Part shown: piece after piece, positions 1 to 6,477 of the stretch
How the letters are laid out: each line of letters opens with the position of its first letter
How positions within the stretch are numbered: the stretch's first letter is position 1
Virus record (IMG/VR): IMGVR_UViG_3300032235_000491
Span: 1 to 22,268 of that record
DNA length: 22,268 nucleotides
Strand: one strand, 5' to 3'
Source of the DNA: a virus
Made by a program: the position numbers and the translations under genes
Notes under the pieces: generated by a model
What the model saw: only the letters and a program-made list of their open reading frames with translations
What the model was told of the DNA's origin: nothing
The model's database searches: none

Positions 1-23
1 CGTGAAGCGATTGAAGCAGTCAT
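1..23 (-). CDS. Possible 5' end of a leftward gene cut by the window edge
   Basis: A leftward ATG at 23-21 opens a frame reading M-T-A-S-I-A-S before the window ends. It lies about 170 bases downstream of a near-consensus leftward promoter (-35 at 222-217, -10 at 199-194), the main reason to believe a gene starts here. No Shine-Dalgarno sequence is visible before the ATG; the same is true of the host-like porin gene in this window. Seven residues cannot identify a product. A rightward frame also ends at 39 over the same bases, so this call is tentative. Confidence 0.35.
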
Positions 24-193
24 TTGTTTAAAAGGGTAAGTAAAAGTCCAGGGGGGACTGGATGGTTACAGTATATCCCACAACACCCTCCATTGTGGGT
101 ATGAGAGACGTTTTTATACACCCCATAGGTCTCGGTTAATGGGTGTTACAAACATTAAAGAACTGTTACATTCCTTAATGTGTTGATGTATTT
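24..193 (-). other. Structured leader or small RNA region with several hairpins
   Basis: This non-coding stretch would be transcribed leftward from the promoter at 194-222. It contains stable inverted repeats: CCCACAA/TTGTGGG around 88-110, ACACCCCAT/ATGGGTGT around 118-147 with one bulged base, and AGTCC/GGACT at about 45-59, which is followed on the minus strand by a short T-rich run. No convincing gene is seen inside. It could be a long structured 5' leader of the gene starting at 23, or a small RNA of about 130-150 nt ending at the last hairpin. The sequence alone does not decide between these. Confidence 0.4.
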
Positions 194-222
194 ATCATAA
201 CACTGTTGGCAAATGCTGTCAA
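194..222 (-). promoter_or_regulatory. Sigma-70 promoter pointing left
   Basis: On the minus strand TTGACA (222-217) is followed after exactly 17 bases by TATGAT (199-194), 11 of 12 consensus positions. The same bases form a near-perfect inverted repeat, CTGTTG (203-208) with CAACAG (220-225), which could be an operator over the promoter. It drives transcription into 1-190, away from the rightward gene block. Confidence 0.6.
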
Positions 223-281
223 CAGGTCCAATTACCTAAGTGTCATGAGATGAATAAAAAATTTAATCGTATAAAGTTTTT

Positions 282-289
282 ACTAAATA
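282..289 (+). promoter_or_regulatory. Possible late promoter of the rightward block
   Basis: ACTAAATA matches the T4 late promoter octamer TATAAATA at 6 of 8 positions. It lies 26 bases before the ATG at 316, nearly the same spacing as the exact octamer at 6485-6478 has to its gene. No consensus sigma-70 promoter is seen for this block. In an AT-rich genome this match is weak evidence. Confidence 0.3.
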
Positions 290-315
290 CTTGTAGTATT
301 CACTACTTAAGAAAA

Positions 316-777
316 ATGAAAAGACTTCTATTAGCCTTTTCGTTATTCTTCGTTACTCCTGTAAGTGCTGCTGAAATTACATCAAGAATTACTGATTCTA
401 TTCAACTTGGTGTTCAGGGTGCTGCGGTACAATCAACTCGAATTGGAGCATCATATTCTGCTTCAGGTACAAATATTCAATCAACCTCATTTGGTGGGGT
501 AAATGGTGCTGGAACTTATGATATCAATACAGCAGGTCAAGCATTCAGTTTCTCAGAAAGCTTTAATGCTGCTGATACACCAGTCACCACTCAGTCAGTC
601 TCTGGTGGAGTTATTGCTTCTCCCAACCTTTATGGGGATAGTGTTACTCAGTTAGCAGGAGACAAAGGTACTCTTGCAGGAACCTTATCGCCTACTGGTG
701 TTCCTACTGTAACTGCTGGTGGTGCTGGAACTACCGCAACTGCACAACGTAGCATTGAGTTGAGCGTATTCAAATGA
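316..777 (+). CDS. Exported protein of unknown function, paralog of the next gene
   Basis: A 153-residue protein begins with a clear signal peptide (MKRLLLAFSLFFVTPVSAAE, cleavage after about residue 18). The frame is open from 250, but starting at 316 puts the signal peptide at the N-terminus, so 316 is preferred. The mature part is rich in Gly, Ser, Thr and Ala with almost no charge, typical of secreted beta-rich proteins. A segment with SYSASGTNI, then DINTAGQAFSFSES, resembles the next gene's SYTVTGTNI and MNQGAPFQFSET, and both end in a similar SI-x-x-SVF or TSISVF strand. No known domain is recognised. The last codon overlaps the next start (ATGA). Confidence 0.75.
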   Translation: MKRLLLAFSLFFVTPVSAAEITSRITDSIQLGVQGAAVQSTRIGASYSASGTNIQSTSFGGVNGAGTYDINTAGQAFSFSESFNAADTPVTTQSVSGGVIASPNLYGDSVTQLAGDKGTLAGTLSPTGVPTVTAGGAGTTATAQRSIELSVFK

Positions 778-1133
778 GACATATCCTAGCAGGTTTATTC
801 CTGCTAGGGTTTTCTTGTCCTGCCCTAGCAGAAAGTGTTGTACCTAATTTTACTAGGGGTACAATAAACGCAACAACTGAATCAACTACAAAAGTTATAG
901 AAACAATCCGCCAAGTTGAATATACAACTGGCACATCTTATACTGTGACTGGAACTAATATCAACATTCCTGGCACTCCTCAACAAGGAGCAAACTACAG
1001 TATTATGAATCAAGGTGCTCCATTCCAGTTTAGTGAGACTTATCTCGGACCTGGAGTGGCCAAAGAAACATGGATAGATCGCAGCACAGAAACCCAATCA
1101 ACTACCACATCAATATCTGTCTTTACACAATAA
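774..1133 (+). CDS. Exported small protein of unknown function, paralog of the preceding gene
   Basis: A 119-residue protein with a signal peptide (MRHILAGLFLLGFSCPALAE, cleavage near residue 19). The start overlaps the upstream stop as ATGA, which implies translational coupling. The mature protein is Thr/Ser-rich and carries the motif pair shared with its neighbour (SYTVTGTNI and QGAPFQFSET), about 50 residues long in all. It is probably made with the preceding protein and may form a complex or layer with it. Function unknown. Confidence 0.75.
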   Translation: MRHILAGLFLLGFSCPALAESVVPNFTRGTINATTESTTKVIETIRQVEYTTGTSYTVTGTNINIPGTPQQGANYSIMNQGAPFQFSETYLGPGVAKETWIDRSTETQSTTTSISVFTQ

Positions 1134-1672
1134 CAGGAATATTGATATTAGCACTTACAGGTTCCACAAAAAGTAAAGCACAACAAGCACCTTCCAATAC
1201 AAATATTGCAGGACCTTCAGCATCAGCTACTGGTAATGTTACTAACCAGGCAGTTCAAGTATTACAAGGTCCGTATGCAGTCAACACTTATGGTGGAGGA
1301 GTGAGTTGTCAAGGAGCAACATTTTCATTATCTCCTTTCGGAATGAGTGGAAATAATAGTAGTGATGATCCAGAATCATTCGCATCACGAAATGGTAACT
1401 GGGGAATTTCTGCTGGACTTAATATTCCATTAGATGGAAATTTAATGGACCTATGTAAGAAAAGAGCAGAAACTGAAATTGCTAGACAACAAGCAGAAAC
1501 TGATAAAGCAAGATTAGATTTTGAACTCGTAAGATTATTAAAATGTGGTGAAGCACATAAGAATGGGATAATGTTCCACCCAGAAAGTCCTTACTATAAA
1601 ATCTGTGCTGATGTTGTAGTGAAGTATCCAAGAGTTGAGGATGTGGTCAATGGAACCAATACAACTAATTGA
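1070..1672 (+). CDS. Exported protein with C-terminal helical region, unknown function
   Basis: A 200-residue protein whose start lies 64 bases inside the preceding gene in another frame; no later usable start would keep the hydrophobic segment (residues 18-32, NICLYTITGILILAL), so the ATG at 1070 is kept. That segment, followed by a basic stretch and KAQ, acts as a signal peptide or anchor. Residues about 60-120 are Gly/Ser/Asn-rich; residues 128-160 (CKKRAETEIARQQAETDKARLDFELVR without interruption) form an amphipathic helix likely to coil. Cysteines near 80, 129, 160 and 179 could form disulfides outside the cytoplasm. No known family is recognised. Confidence 0.7.
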   Translation: MDRSQHRNPINYHINICLYTITGILILALTGSTKSKAQQAPSNTNIAGPSASATGNVTNQAVQVLQGPYAVNTYGGGVSCQGATFSLSPFGMSGNNSSDDPESFASRNGNWGISAGLNIPLDGNLMDLCKKRAETEIARQQAETDKARLDFELVRLLKCGEAHKNGIMFHPESPYYKICADVVVKYPRVEDVVNGTNTTN

Positions 1673-2525
1673 TAATTCAAATTTAAGACCCATAATCGGA
1701 AATAATCCGATTAACATTCCAAACTCAAACACCAATAGAATTGCTGGTCCTTCTGTAATTTCTACTATAGAAAGACCATCAATTCGTGGTGTTGAAACAC
1801 CAGTAGTGCGTGGGTTAGAAGTACCTATTATAGATGCCCCAAATACTACTATCAAGTATCCAGTTATCAATGTTCCAACTCAAGCAGAGTTTGATGCTGC
1901 AGTAAAAGCAGAACGTGAAAAACAACAACAGGAAGAAAAACCAAAAGAGAGGGGATTACCTGATACTACTCCCCCACCTCAACTACCTCAAGTTGCTCAA
2001 ACCCCCCCTGCTCAAACCCCCATTGCTGAGATACCAGCAGATAAACCAACCACACCAACTTTTAGTGTTTATGGTGTCAATGTTAATCTACCTGACCCTT
2101 CTCTTGTTGCTACGGCTGGTGCTGTCGCAGTAGTCACAACTGCTGCAACGATAGCATCAACAACTGTTCTGAATGCTCTGAAGAATGCAGCAGAACCAAT
2201 GATTAAAGAAGCAACAAAGAATAAATTTAAAATTAAAATCAAACAAGTAAAGCCAGTATTACACTATGTCCTAGCAGAAGGTGGACATGTAGATGTTTTC
2301 GAATACTCTGCAGAAGGAACTCGTTTAGTAGAACAAGTATCTAATGTAGAGCAGTACATCAGAGACCAAGTTGAAATCAATGCTCTCTACGAGATTGATA
2401 ATAAAATTATTATTGACGATATAATCAAAGATAAATTTACAAAAGAAGGCAAAGAAAGATTTAAACCTCTCTTTGCCCCTGCTAAAAAAATTGCTAAGAA
2501 ATTATCTGCTAAATTCTCAATCTGA
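1650..2525 (+). CDS. Proline-rich membrane-linked protein, unknown function
   Basis: A 291-residue protein. The ATG at 1650 has GAGG nine bases upstream and is preferred over the in-frame TTG at 1635 or ATG at 1641; it overlaps the previous gene by 23 bases. Residues about 1-75 are Asn/Pro/Ile-rich with repeating short phrases such as RGVETPVVRGLEVPIID. A charged helix (about 80-100) and a Pro/Thr-rich linker (about 100-140) follow. Residues about 150-178 (LVATAGAVAVVTTAATIAS) are hydrophobic and may cross a membrane. The C-terminal 110 residues are Lys- and Ile-rich with a possible alpha/beta fold. It is the last gene of the rightward block. No homology is recognised. Confidence 0.7.
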   Translation: MEPIQLIDNSNLRPIIGNNPINIPNSNTNRIAGPSVISTIERPSIRGVETPVVRGLEVPIIDAPNTTIKYPVINVPTQAEFDAAVKAEREKQQQEEKPKERGLPDTTPPPQLPQVAQTPPAQTPIAEIPADKPTTPTFSVYGVNVNLPDPSLVATAGAVAVVTTAATIASTTVLNALKNAAEPMIKEATKNKFKIKIKQVKPVLHYVLAEGGHVDVFEYSAEGTRLVEQVSNVEQYIRDQVEINALYEIDNKIIIDDIIKDKFTKEGKERFKPLFAPAKKIAKKLSAKFSI

Positions 2526-2651
2526 AGTAAATTTAGAAATAATCCATACAACAACCATTGCTGGTAATTGAACTAAAACGTTATAAAGAATTTCTAGAAA
2601 GATATTATCCTTCTCTTCTTTACGTCTATCCTTTGCTGGTGCCTGAGACAT
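2517..2651 (-). CDS. Small membrane protein, 44 residues
   Basis: The frame reads MSQAPAKDRRKEEK, then NIFLEILYNVLVQLPAMVVV, then WIISKFTSD. A charged N-terminus precedes one hydrophobic helix, a common design of phage inner-membrane peptides. Its 3' end overlaps the tail of the rightward gene ending at 2525 by nine bases. No Shine-Dalgarno sequence is obvious. It follows the nuclease gene with a gap of about 93 bases and may belong to the same leftward transcript. Confidence 0.5.
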   Translation of the reverse strand: MSQAPAKDRRKEEKDNIFLEILYNVLVQLPAMVVVWIISKFTSD

Positions 2652-2668
2652 TGTGTAACACCGTAAAC

Positions 2669-2711
2669 AAATCTTTACTATTTAATAAAAAGTATGCAAT
2701 TGTAAAGATTT
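2669..2711 (+). terminator. Inverted repeat with T-run between convergent genes
   Basis: AAATCTTTAC (2669-2678) pairs perfectly with GTAAAGATTT (2702-2711), with a 23-base loop, and on the plus strand the second arm runs into a T-run. It would stop rightward transcription after the gene ending at 2525. The stem is AT-rich and the loop long, so efficiency is doubtful. Confidence 0.4.
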
Positions 2712-2744
2712 TTTAATCATTTTTCGTGTGGGTCTCCTAACAAA

Positions 2745-3158
2745 TTATTTTTTTCTTTTTGTTTCCAATAAAGCAAAATCTTTTTTCTTAGTTCCACCAT
2801 CATATTCCCACGCATATCCTTCAGCAATCATTTGATTATTAACAGAGACTTCTTCTCCGTTGATAAACAGATGCCCAATGATACGACCATACTTCTCGGT
2901 ACTATCAGGTAGTTCTGTTTTGATAAGAATGTCTTTGGCACCTTCTAATTTGTGCTTGAGCCATTCCTTAACTTCGAGACCAAGTTTCTTTTCAAAAGCA
3001 TCAGTCGTTCTGCTCTCTGGGGTATCGATACCAGCAAGACGAATTCGCTTAGTAAGGGAGATATCAAAACCCAAATCAATGTCAGCGTCAATAGTGTCGC
3101 CATCTACTACCTTGTGAACTGAGCGTATTCTATAGACGTAAGGATCTTTGTCAGCCAT
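2745..3158 (-). CDS. Staphylococcal-type nuclease (SNase/thermonuclease family)
   Basis: A 137-residue protein with the SNase OB-fold pattern: VVDGDT at residues 17-22 (calcium-binding Asp), RIRLAGIDTPES at 38-49 (active-site Arg and Asp, then Glu) and KYGRIIG near residue 90 (second active-site Arg). Length fits a single catalytic domain; no signal peptide is seen, though the C-terminus is Lys-rich. The family hydrolyses DNA and RNA to 3'-phosphomononucleotides with calcium. In a phage it may help degrade host nucleic acid. Its ATG overlaps the upstream stop as TAATG, so it is coupled to the small membrane protein before it. Confidence 0.85.
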   Translation of the reverse strand: MADKDPYVYRIRSVHKVVDGDTIDADIDLGFDISLTKRIRLAGIDTPESRTTDAFEKKLGLEVKEWLKHKLEGAKDILIKTELPDSTEKYGRIIGHLFINGEEVSVNNQMIAEGYAWEYDGGTKKKDFALLETKRKK

Positions 3159-3370
3159 TAGAATGGTAATTTAAACTTCTCAGTATTTAGTTTAGGAATA
3201 GGTAATTTTTCAAATGCTTTTGTTACTTGTTTTTCTACCACAGCACCAACAAATTCTTCTGGATTATCTAGAATTTTTTGTGCTTTCTGGTAAGTAACAT
3301 AAGCACCATAAGCAAGTGCTCCGCTAATCGCTAGACTTGTTGCTGATAGAATGATTGCTATGTTTTTCAT
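3158..3370 (-). CDS. Small exported or membrane-anchored protein, 70 residues
   Basis: The N-terminus (MKNIAIILSATSLAISGALAYGAYV) is one hydrophobic segment that could be an uncleaved anchor or a signal peptide; residues 26-70 are charged and helical. GGAG lies about nine bases before the ATG, fixing the start at 3370 inside the end of the preceding 50-residue gene. The stop overlaps the nuclease start (TAATG). Its place in a lysis-type cluster allows a spanin-like role, but no lipobox or coiled-coil pattern proves it. Confidence 0.65.
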   Translation of the reverse strand: MKNIAIILSATSLAISGALAYGAYVTYQKAQKILDNPEEFVGAVVEKQVTKAFEKLPIPKLNTEKFKLPF

Positions 3371-3476
3371 CTTTCATCTCCTCAGATGCTAACTTTAATA
3401 TGTAGTAAATACAATATACAGTAAAAGAAAGTCCACAACTTAATATTACTACAACCCCCCAAGGAAATTCACTCAT
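3324..3476 (-). CDS. Small membrane protein, 50 residues
   Basis: The frame reads MSEFPWGVVVILSCGLSFTV, then YCIYYILKLASEEMKDEK, with a polar tail. There is one long hydrophobic helix at residues 6-29 and a charged C-terminus. Its ATG overlaps the stop of the metallopeptidase gene as TGATG, and its 3' end overlaps the next gene by 47 bases in another frame. It may act with the 70-residue protein as an overlapping pair of membrane proteins. No family is recognised. Confidence 0.6.
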   Translation of the reverse strand: MSEFPWGVVVILSCGLSFTVYCIYYILKLASEEMKDEKHSNHSISNKSSD

Positions 3477-4222
3477 CAATACTTACCTTCAGTACAATAC
3501 TCTACTCTTTTATTTGGATAGTATGGATACTTTCCTTCTTGTGGTTTCATAAATCCACATCCAATTAACCAATCCATAGTCATAGGAGTTGGGCGAATTT
3601 GATCCCAAAGAGGACCTTTTGCACACATCTCCAACTTTTCAGCAGTTACATTTGATTGCTCTTCTGCCCAGTTAGCATCTGCTTCCCAAGGTACAGCACG
3701 ACTTTGCATCATAGATTCATAAGTCAGTCTAGTATTTTTCATAATCCAAGCAGGAATTTCACTATCTTGATGAACCTGTGCCATAAATGAAGTATTTAAT
3801 CCACCACCCATACAATCCTGAACAACGTGCCATCCTTCGTGTCTCATTGTTCCTAGAAACTCTCTTGGATCTTTAAGAAGAGTTTCATTAACAAAGAAAC
3901 GATTGTAGTTTGGTTTATATAATCCTACTGTTCTTGGTGTAAAGTATCTTTCTTGTGCAACATAAACAGGCACATTTACAGAATCAAGAGCAGTAATAAT
4001 TCTTTTTAGTTCTTCTCTGAATGGAGTAAAGTCTTCACTTTTTAATAATTCAGAATCAATTGTAAGTTTTTCAATTCCTTCAGTACATTCCAAAAGTATC
4101 ATACAACCCATTGCGTCCAAACTATAAGGTCTTACTGTAGGTTGTTTGGGTTCAAGTGATGCAGCAATTGCTGGAAATGATAATGTTAGTGATAAACCGA
4201 TTGCTGTTAGGATTTTTTTCAT
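3476..4222 (-). CDS. Exported HExxH zinc metallopeptidase-like protein
   Basis: A 248-residue protein with a signal peptide (MKKILTAIGLSLTLSFPAIA, cleavage near residue 20). HEGWH at residues 128-132 matches the zincin HExxH motif, and WEADANWAEE at 179-188 supplies a Glu (E180) 48 residues later that could be the third zinc ligand, as in gluzincins. Several cysteines (near 40, 46, 137, 198, 222, 243) suggest disulfides in the periplasm. It lies among lysis-type genes, so it could attack periplasmic or envelope proteins or the peptidoglycan peptide. The start overlaps the upstream stop (ATGA). No named family is recognised beyond the motif. Confidence 0.65.
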   Translation of the reverse strand: MKKILTAIGLSLTLSFPAIAASLEPKQPTVRPYSLDAMGCMILLECTEGIEKLTIDSELLKSEDFTPFREELKRIITALDSVNVPVYVAQERYFTPRTVGLYKPNYNRFFVNETLLKDPREFLGTMRHEGWHVVQDCMGGGLNTSFMAQVHQDSEIPAWIMKNTRLTYESMMQSRAVPWEADANWAEEQSNVTAEKLEMCAKGPLWDQIRPTPMTMDWLIGCGFMKPQEGKYPYYPNKRVEYCTEGKY

Positions 4223-4419
4223 TCATCCCACCATCCTTCTTCTCTATGAATCCAGACTTTCAAATCTTTTACATACTTTCTCAAGATCTGGGCCTGTTCT
4301 TCATGCCAAAAATCACCCGTCTCTATATGGAGACGGGTGTGATTGTCTATTGCTTGGAGTATTTTATGGATTGAAGCATTCCAACATTCCCTTTTAGGGG
4401 TGTTCCATTCTCTTGGCAT
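4219..4419 (-). CDS. Small acidic/Trp-rich hypothetical protein, 66 residues
   Basis: Soluble-looking sequence with five Trp residues and many charges, predicted helical (QAQILRKYVKDLKVWIHREE). The stop overlaps the metallopeptidase start as ATGA, supporting a real coupled gene. Against this, its first 73 coding positions lie inside the 58-residue gene at 4347-4523 in another frame, and no Shine-Dalgarno sequence precedes the ATG. An alternative is that only one of the two overlapping frames is used. Confidence 0.5.
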   Translation of the reverse strand: MPREWNTPKRECWNASIHKILQAIDNHTRLHIETGDFWHEEQAQILRKYVKDLKVWIHREEGWWDE

Positions 4420-4523
4420 GGGATAACTAGTGAGTGTACTTCATTATAACGTAAGTATTCAAGTTGACATTGACCTGGAGAAATTTCCATATATCCAACT
4501 ATCATAAAAGCAATTAATTCCAT
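4347..4523 (-). CDS. Small hypothetical protein, 58 residues
   Basis: The frame begins MELIAFMIVGYMEISPGQCQ and continues LEYLRYNEVHSLVIPC. Its ATG overlaps the stop of the preceding Lys-rich gene as TAATG, like many junctions in this cluster. The N-terminus is mildly hydrophobic; the middle looks like short beta strands with two cysteines. The style is familiar from T4-like cyanophage small proteins, but no function is known. The last 73 bases overlap the 66-residue frame. Confidence 0.6.
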   Translation of the reverse strand: MELIAFMIVGYMEISPGQCQLEYLRYNEVHSLVIPCQENGTPLKGNVGMLQSIKYSKQ

Positions 4524-4636
4524 TACTTCTTCTTACCACCATTCTTTGCTTTTTTAGAAGTAGCATTACCTTGGTTCTGCTTGGATTGTTTTCCTCCAGC
4601 AGATCCTTTCTTACCTTTGTTTGCTGATTTTGCCAT
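4523..4636 (-). CDS. Very basic 37-residue protein
   Basis: The frame reads MAKSANKGKKGSAGGKQSKQ and ends NATSKKAKNGGKKK: about one third Lys with Gly, Ser and Asn, low complexity and probably disordered. TAATG overlaps at both ends show tight coupling to the holin-like gene before it and the 58-residue gene after it. Such a peptide could bind nucleic acid, phospholipid or the acidic tail of the adjacent membrane protein; this is inference only. Confidence 0.65.
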   Translation of the reverse strand: MAKSANKGKKGSAGGKQSKQNQGNATSKKAKNGGKKK

Positions 4637-4992
4637 TAGGCTCCTGTGCGTGGTTGAACAAATCCTTCACCATCTTCTACTTTAGTTTCCAATGCTTCAA
4701 CTCTTGCTTCAAGAGTTTCTGGTGGTGCTTCGGGGGCAGGTGGTTCTGGTGGAGTTTCTACAAACTCCTCTTTTTTTGGTTCTTCTTTTTTCTCGTCTTC
4801 ATCATCACCACCTTTCTTCATTGTATTGATACCAAAAGTGGCAGCAGATGCGGTAAAAACTGTTGCAATAAATGTGGGGTCCATCTTAGATAGAGTGCCA
4901 GCATAGCTTGCAGTGAGAAGAGCAGCAGACCAACCCAAGATACATATACGAATTAATTGTCCCATAGCATTTTCGTTTTTCTTAGTAGTCAT
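4636..4992 (-). CDS. Two-helix membrane protein with acidic tail, holin candidate
   Basis: 118 residues: a short polar N-terminus, two hydrophobic helices (about 12-33, LIRICILGWSAALLTASYAG, and about 40-57, TFIATVFTASAATFGINT), then a strongly acidic Pro/Glu-rich tail (residues 60-100) and a short coil-prone region (ETLEARVEALETKVED). Two helices, small size and position 18 bases after the lysozyme gene fit a class II holin. Holins share little sequence, so this rests on topology and context. AGGA precedes the ATG at 4992. It is coupled to the next gene by TAATG. Confidence 0.6.
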   Translation of the reverse strand: MTTKKNENAMGQLIRICILGWSAALLTASYAGTLSKMDPTFIATVFTASAATFGINTMKKGGDDEDEKKEEPKKEEFVETPPEPPAPEAPPETLEARVEALETKVEDGEGFVQPRTGA

Positions 4993-5010
4993 TTTCCTTT
5001 GTGAATAGGG

Positions 5011-5682
5011 TTAACCTTTTTTCCAAGATTCACCTTCTGCTTTTCTTCTACGAGCAAGTCCTGCTTCTACATTTGAACCAGGATTTCTGTAGAGATATAA
5101 AGCATCTGGAACTAAGTCCCATTCTTTATTCTTCAGTCTCTTAGTGATAGTATTGAAATCACCAGAACCATAAAAACCAGCACCAAGATTATAAGCAAAA
5201 GAAAGTAGGGCACCTCTTTTACCATCACTCATTTCACTCCAATGTGGAATTTTACGAAGTGCAGGAAGAAATTCTCTCTTACACTGTTCAATTAAAAGTT
5301 CATCTGCTTCTGCTTGAGTGAGAGTATCACCCATATGGAATGCAGATCCATCTTTCTTACGGGTTGAACCCCAACCAATAGTGATTGGAAGCCCACCAGT
5401 TAGAGGGTCTGGATAGGCTTTTAAGTGACATCCTTCAAACTCTTTGATTAATTTAAGGCCCATCATAGGCATATCATCACCACCAGTTACAGTAGCGGCA
5501 GCAGATGGTGCTGATACTGGTGCCGCATTACCCTTTTTTCCTCTATAAATCTCTGCCCAATCAATGTTATCTTCCAAATATTTAACTGGAAGATTATCTT
5601 CTAACCACTGTACTGCCTTTACGTGATTAGGATTTTTTTCGTCGTAAAATTTAAAAAAATTGTGTAAGTCAATCCTTGCCAT
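5011..5682 (-). CDS. Phage endolysin, GH24 lysozyme with N-terminal module
   Basis: A 223-residue protein. Residues 72-223 match the GH24 lysozyme family: EFEGCHLKAYPD at 81-92 and TIGWGST at 101-107, giving a candidate triad of Glu83, Asp92 and Thr101, with ALLSFAYNLG downstream as usual. The family cleaves the MurNAc-GlcNAc bond of peptidoglycan. Residues 1-48 (DLHNFFKFYDEKNPNHVKAV, then QWLEDNLP) repeat the N-terminus of the C39-like protein at 5781-6452; an Ala/Ser/Pro linker (52-66) joins the parts. No signal peptide, so a holin is expected to release it. GGAGGG precedes the ATG. Confidence 0.9.
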   Translation of the reverse strand: MARIDLHNFFKFYDEKNPNHVKAVQWLEDNLPVKYLEDNIDWAEIYRGKKGNAAPVSAPSAAATVTGGDDMPMMGLKLIKEFEGCHLKAYPDPLTGGLPITIGWGSTRKKDGSAFHMGDTLTQAEADELLIEQCKREFLPALRKIPHWSEMSDGKRGALLSFAYNLGAGFYGSGDFNTITKRLKNKEWDLVPDALYLYRNPGSNVEAGLARRRKAEGESWKKG

Positions 5683-5806
5683 TTTGCCCTCCGAAATACT
5701 TTTGATACAATTGATTTGCTTCTACATGCTTACCATGATTGGTAAGATCTTTAATACGTTGTAAGATCTTTCTTTTAAAATTAATCGAAAATTCTTCCCC
5801 ACCCAT
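5669..5806 (-). CDS. Small basic helical protein, 45 residues
   Basis: Reads MGGEEFSINFKRKILQRIKD and continues LTNHGKHVEANQLYQKYFGG. Mostly amphipathic helix with many basic residues. A strong Shine-Dalgarno sequence (AGGAGG, minus strand of 5812-5817) lies six bases before the ATG, so expression is well supported. It overlaps the peptidase gene by 26 bases and the lysozyme gene by 14, an overlapped bridge between the two modular enzymes. No function is known. Confidence 0.75.
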   Translation of the reverse strand: MGGEEFSINFKRKILQRIKDLTNHGKHVEANQLYQKYFGGQNGKD

Positions 5807-6452
5807 CGTTTCCTCCTGGGCACCAGCGATGCTTTAACATTGCTTTGGTATAAATGGTCTTCTTACCATTTGTTACTGGACCAGTGTAGTTATCATTACA
5901 TGAACCATATGGATCATTGATATAATAACCTTTACCATCTGGTGTCTTACCAATTACAACACACATATGTCCACCAGTAGGATTAGATAGAGAACCACGG
6001 TGGAGAATACCAATAACAACAGGTTTTCCTCCATCAAGGCTCTTATCAATATCAGCAAAAGAAAGATTGTAACTGAAGTGCGACTTAACTCCATAAGCTG
6101 CCAGAACCTTTGTCTGCACAGCATGGTCGGTTGTATCACCAATCTCAAATACTTTTTTAACGTATTCGTCATCACCTTTAATAGCTCCTGGCTTAAAGAA
6201 AGCAAGGCACATAGCACAAGATGAACTATTACAAGTTCTTTGTGCATCTCTGTAGTTATCTACTTGATTGAAATATGGGACATCAAGTACTGCTGGAGTT
6301 GGTGGTTTTGTTCTAAAAATACCAATCCAATCAGTCTCTGCGTCATCTAAAAATTGTGTGGGTAGATTATCTTCTAACCACTGAACCGCTGCTACGTGAT
6401 TCGAATTACTATCATCATAAAATTTAAAAAAGTTATGAAGATCTAAGGTCAT
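5781..6452 (-). CDS. C39-like papain-fold cysteine peptidase with N-terminal module
   Basis: A 223-residue protein. After the N-terminal module (residues 1-47, DLHNFFKFYDD, AAVQWLEDNLP) comes a C39-like papain fold: Gln71 and Cys74 in QRTCNSSSCAMCL (aligned with the family's CGPTSLAM), His162 in GGHMCVVIG and Asp180 in INDPYG. Gly-Gly before the His and the Asn-Asp-Pro pattern are typical. Such domains cut peptides or peptidoglycan cross-bridges, or mature phage proteins. Sharing a targeting module with the lysozyme suggests a second wall- or virion-associated enzyme. The gene is first after the T4-type late promoter at 6485-6478. Confidence 0.8.
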   Translation of the reverse strand: MTLDLHNFFKFYDDSNSNHVAAVQWLEDNLPTQFLDDAETDWIGIFRTKPPTPAVLDVPYFNQVDNYRDAQRTCNSSSCAMCLAFFKPGAIKGDDEYVKKVFEIGDTTDHAVQTKVLAAYGVKSHFSYNLSFADIDKSLDGGKPVVIGILHRGSLSNPTGGHMCVVIGKTPDGKGYYINDPYGSCNDNYTGPVTNGKKTIYTKAMLKHRWCPGGNDGWGRIFD

Positions 6453-6477
6453 CGTACACTTCTATAAACACTGAAGG

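Noticed and set aside
1-39. Rightward frame ending in EAIEAVICLKG and a stop at 37-39
   Set aside because: Only 12 codons are visible and the strong leftward promoter favours a gene on the other strand. It remains a possible tail of an upstream gene.
882-1097. Minus-strand frame of 71 codons
   Set aside because: Fully inside two coupled rightward genes, with no start signal or recognisable features.
1915-2133. 72-codon frame within the proline-rich gene
   Set aside because: Low-complexity shadow of the Pro-rich linker; no ribosome site.
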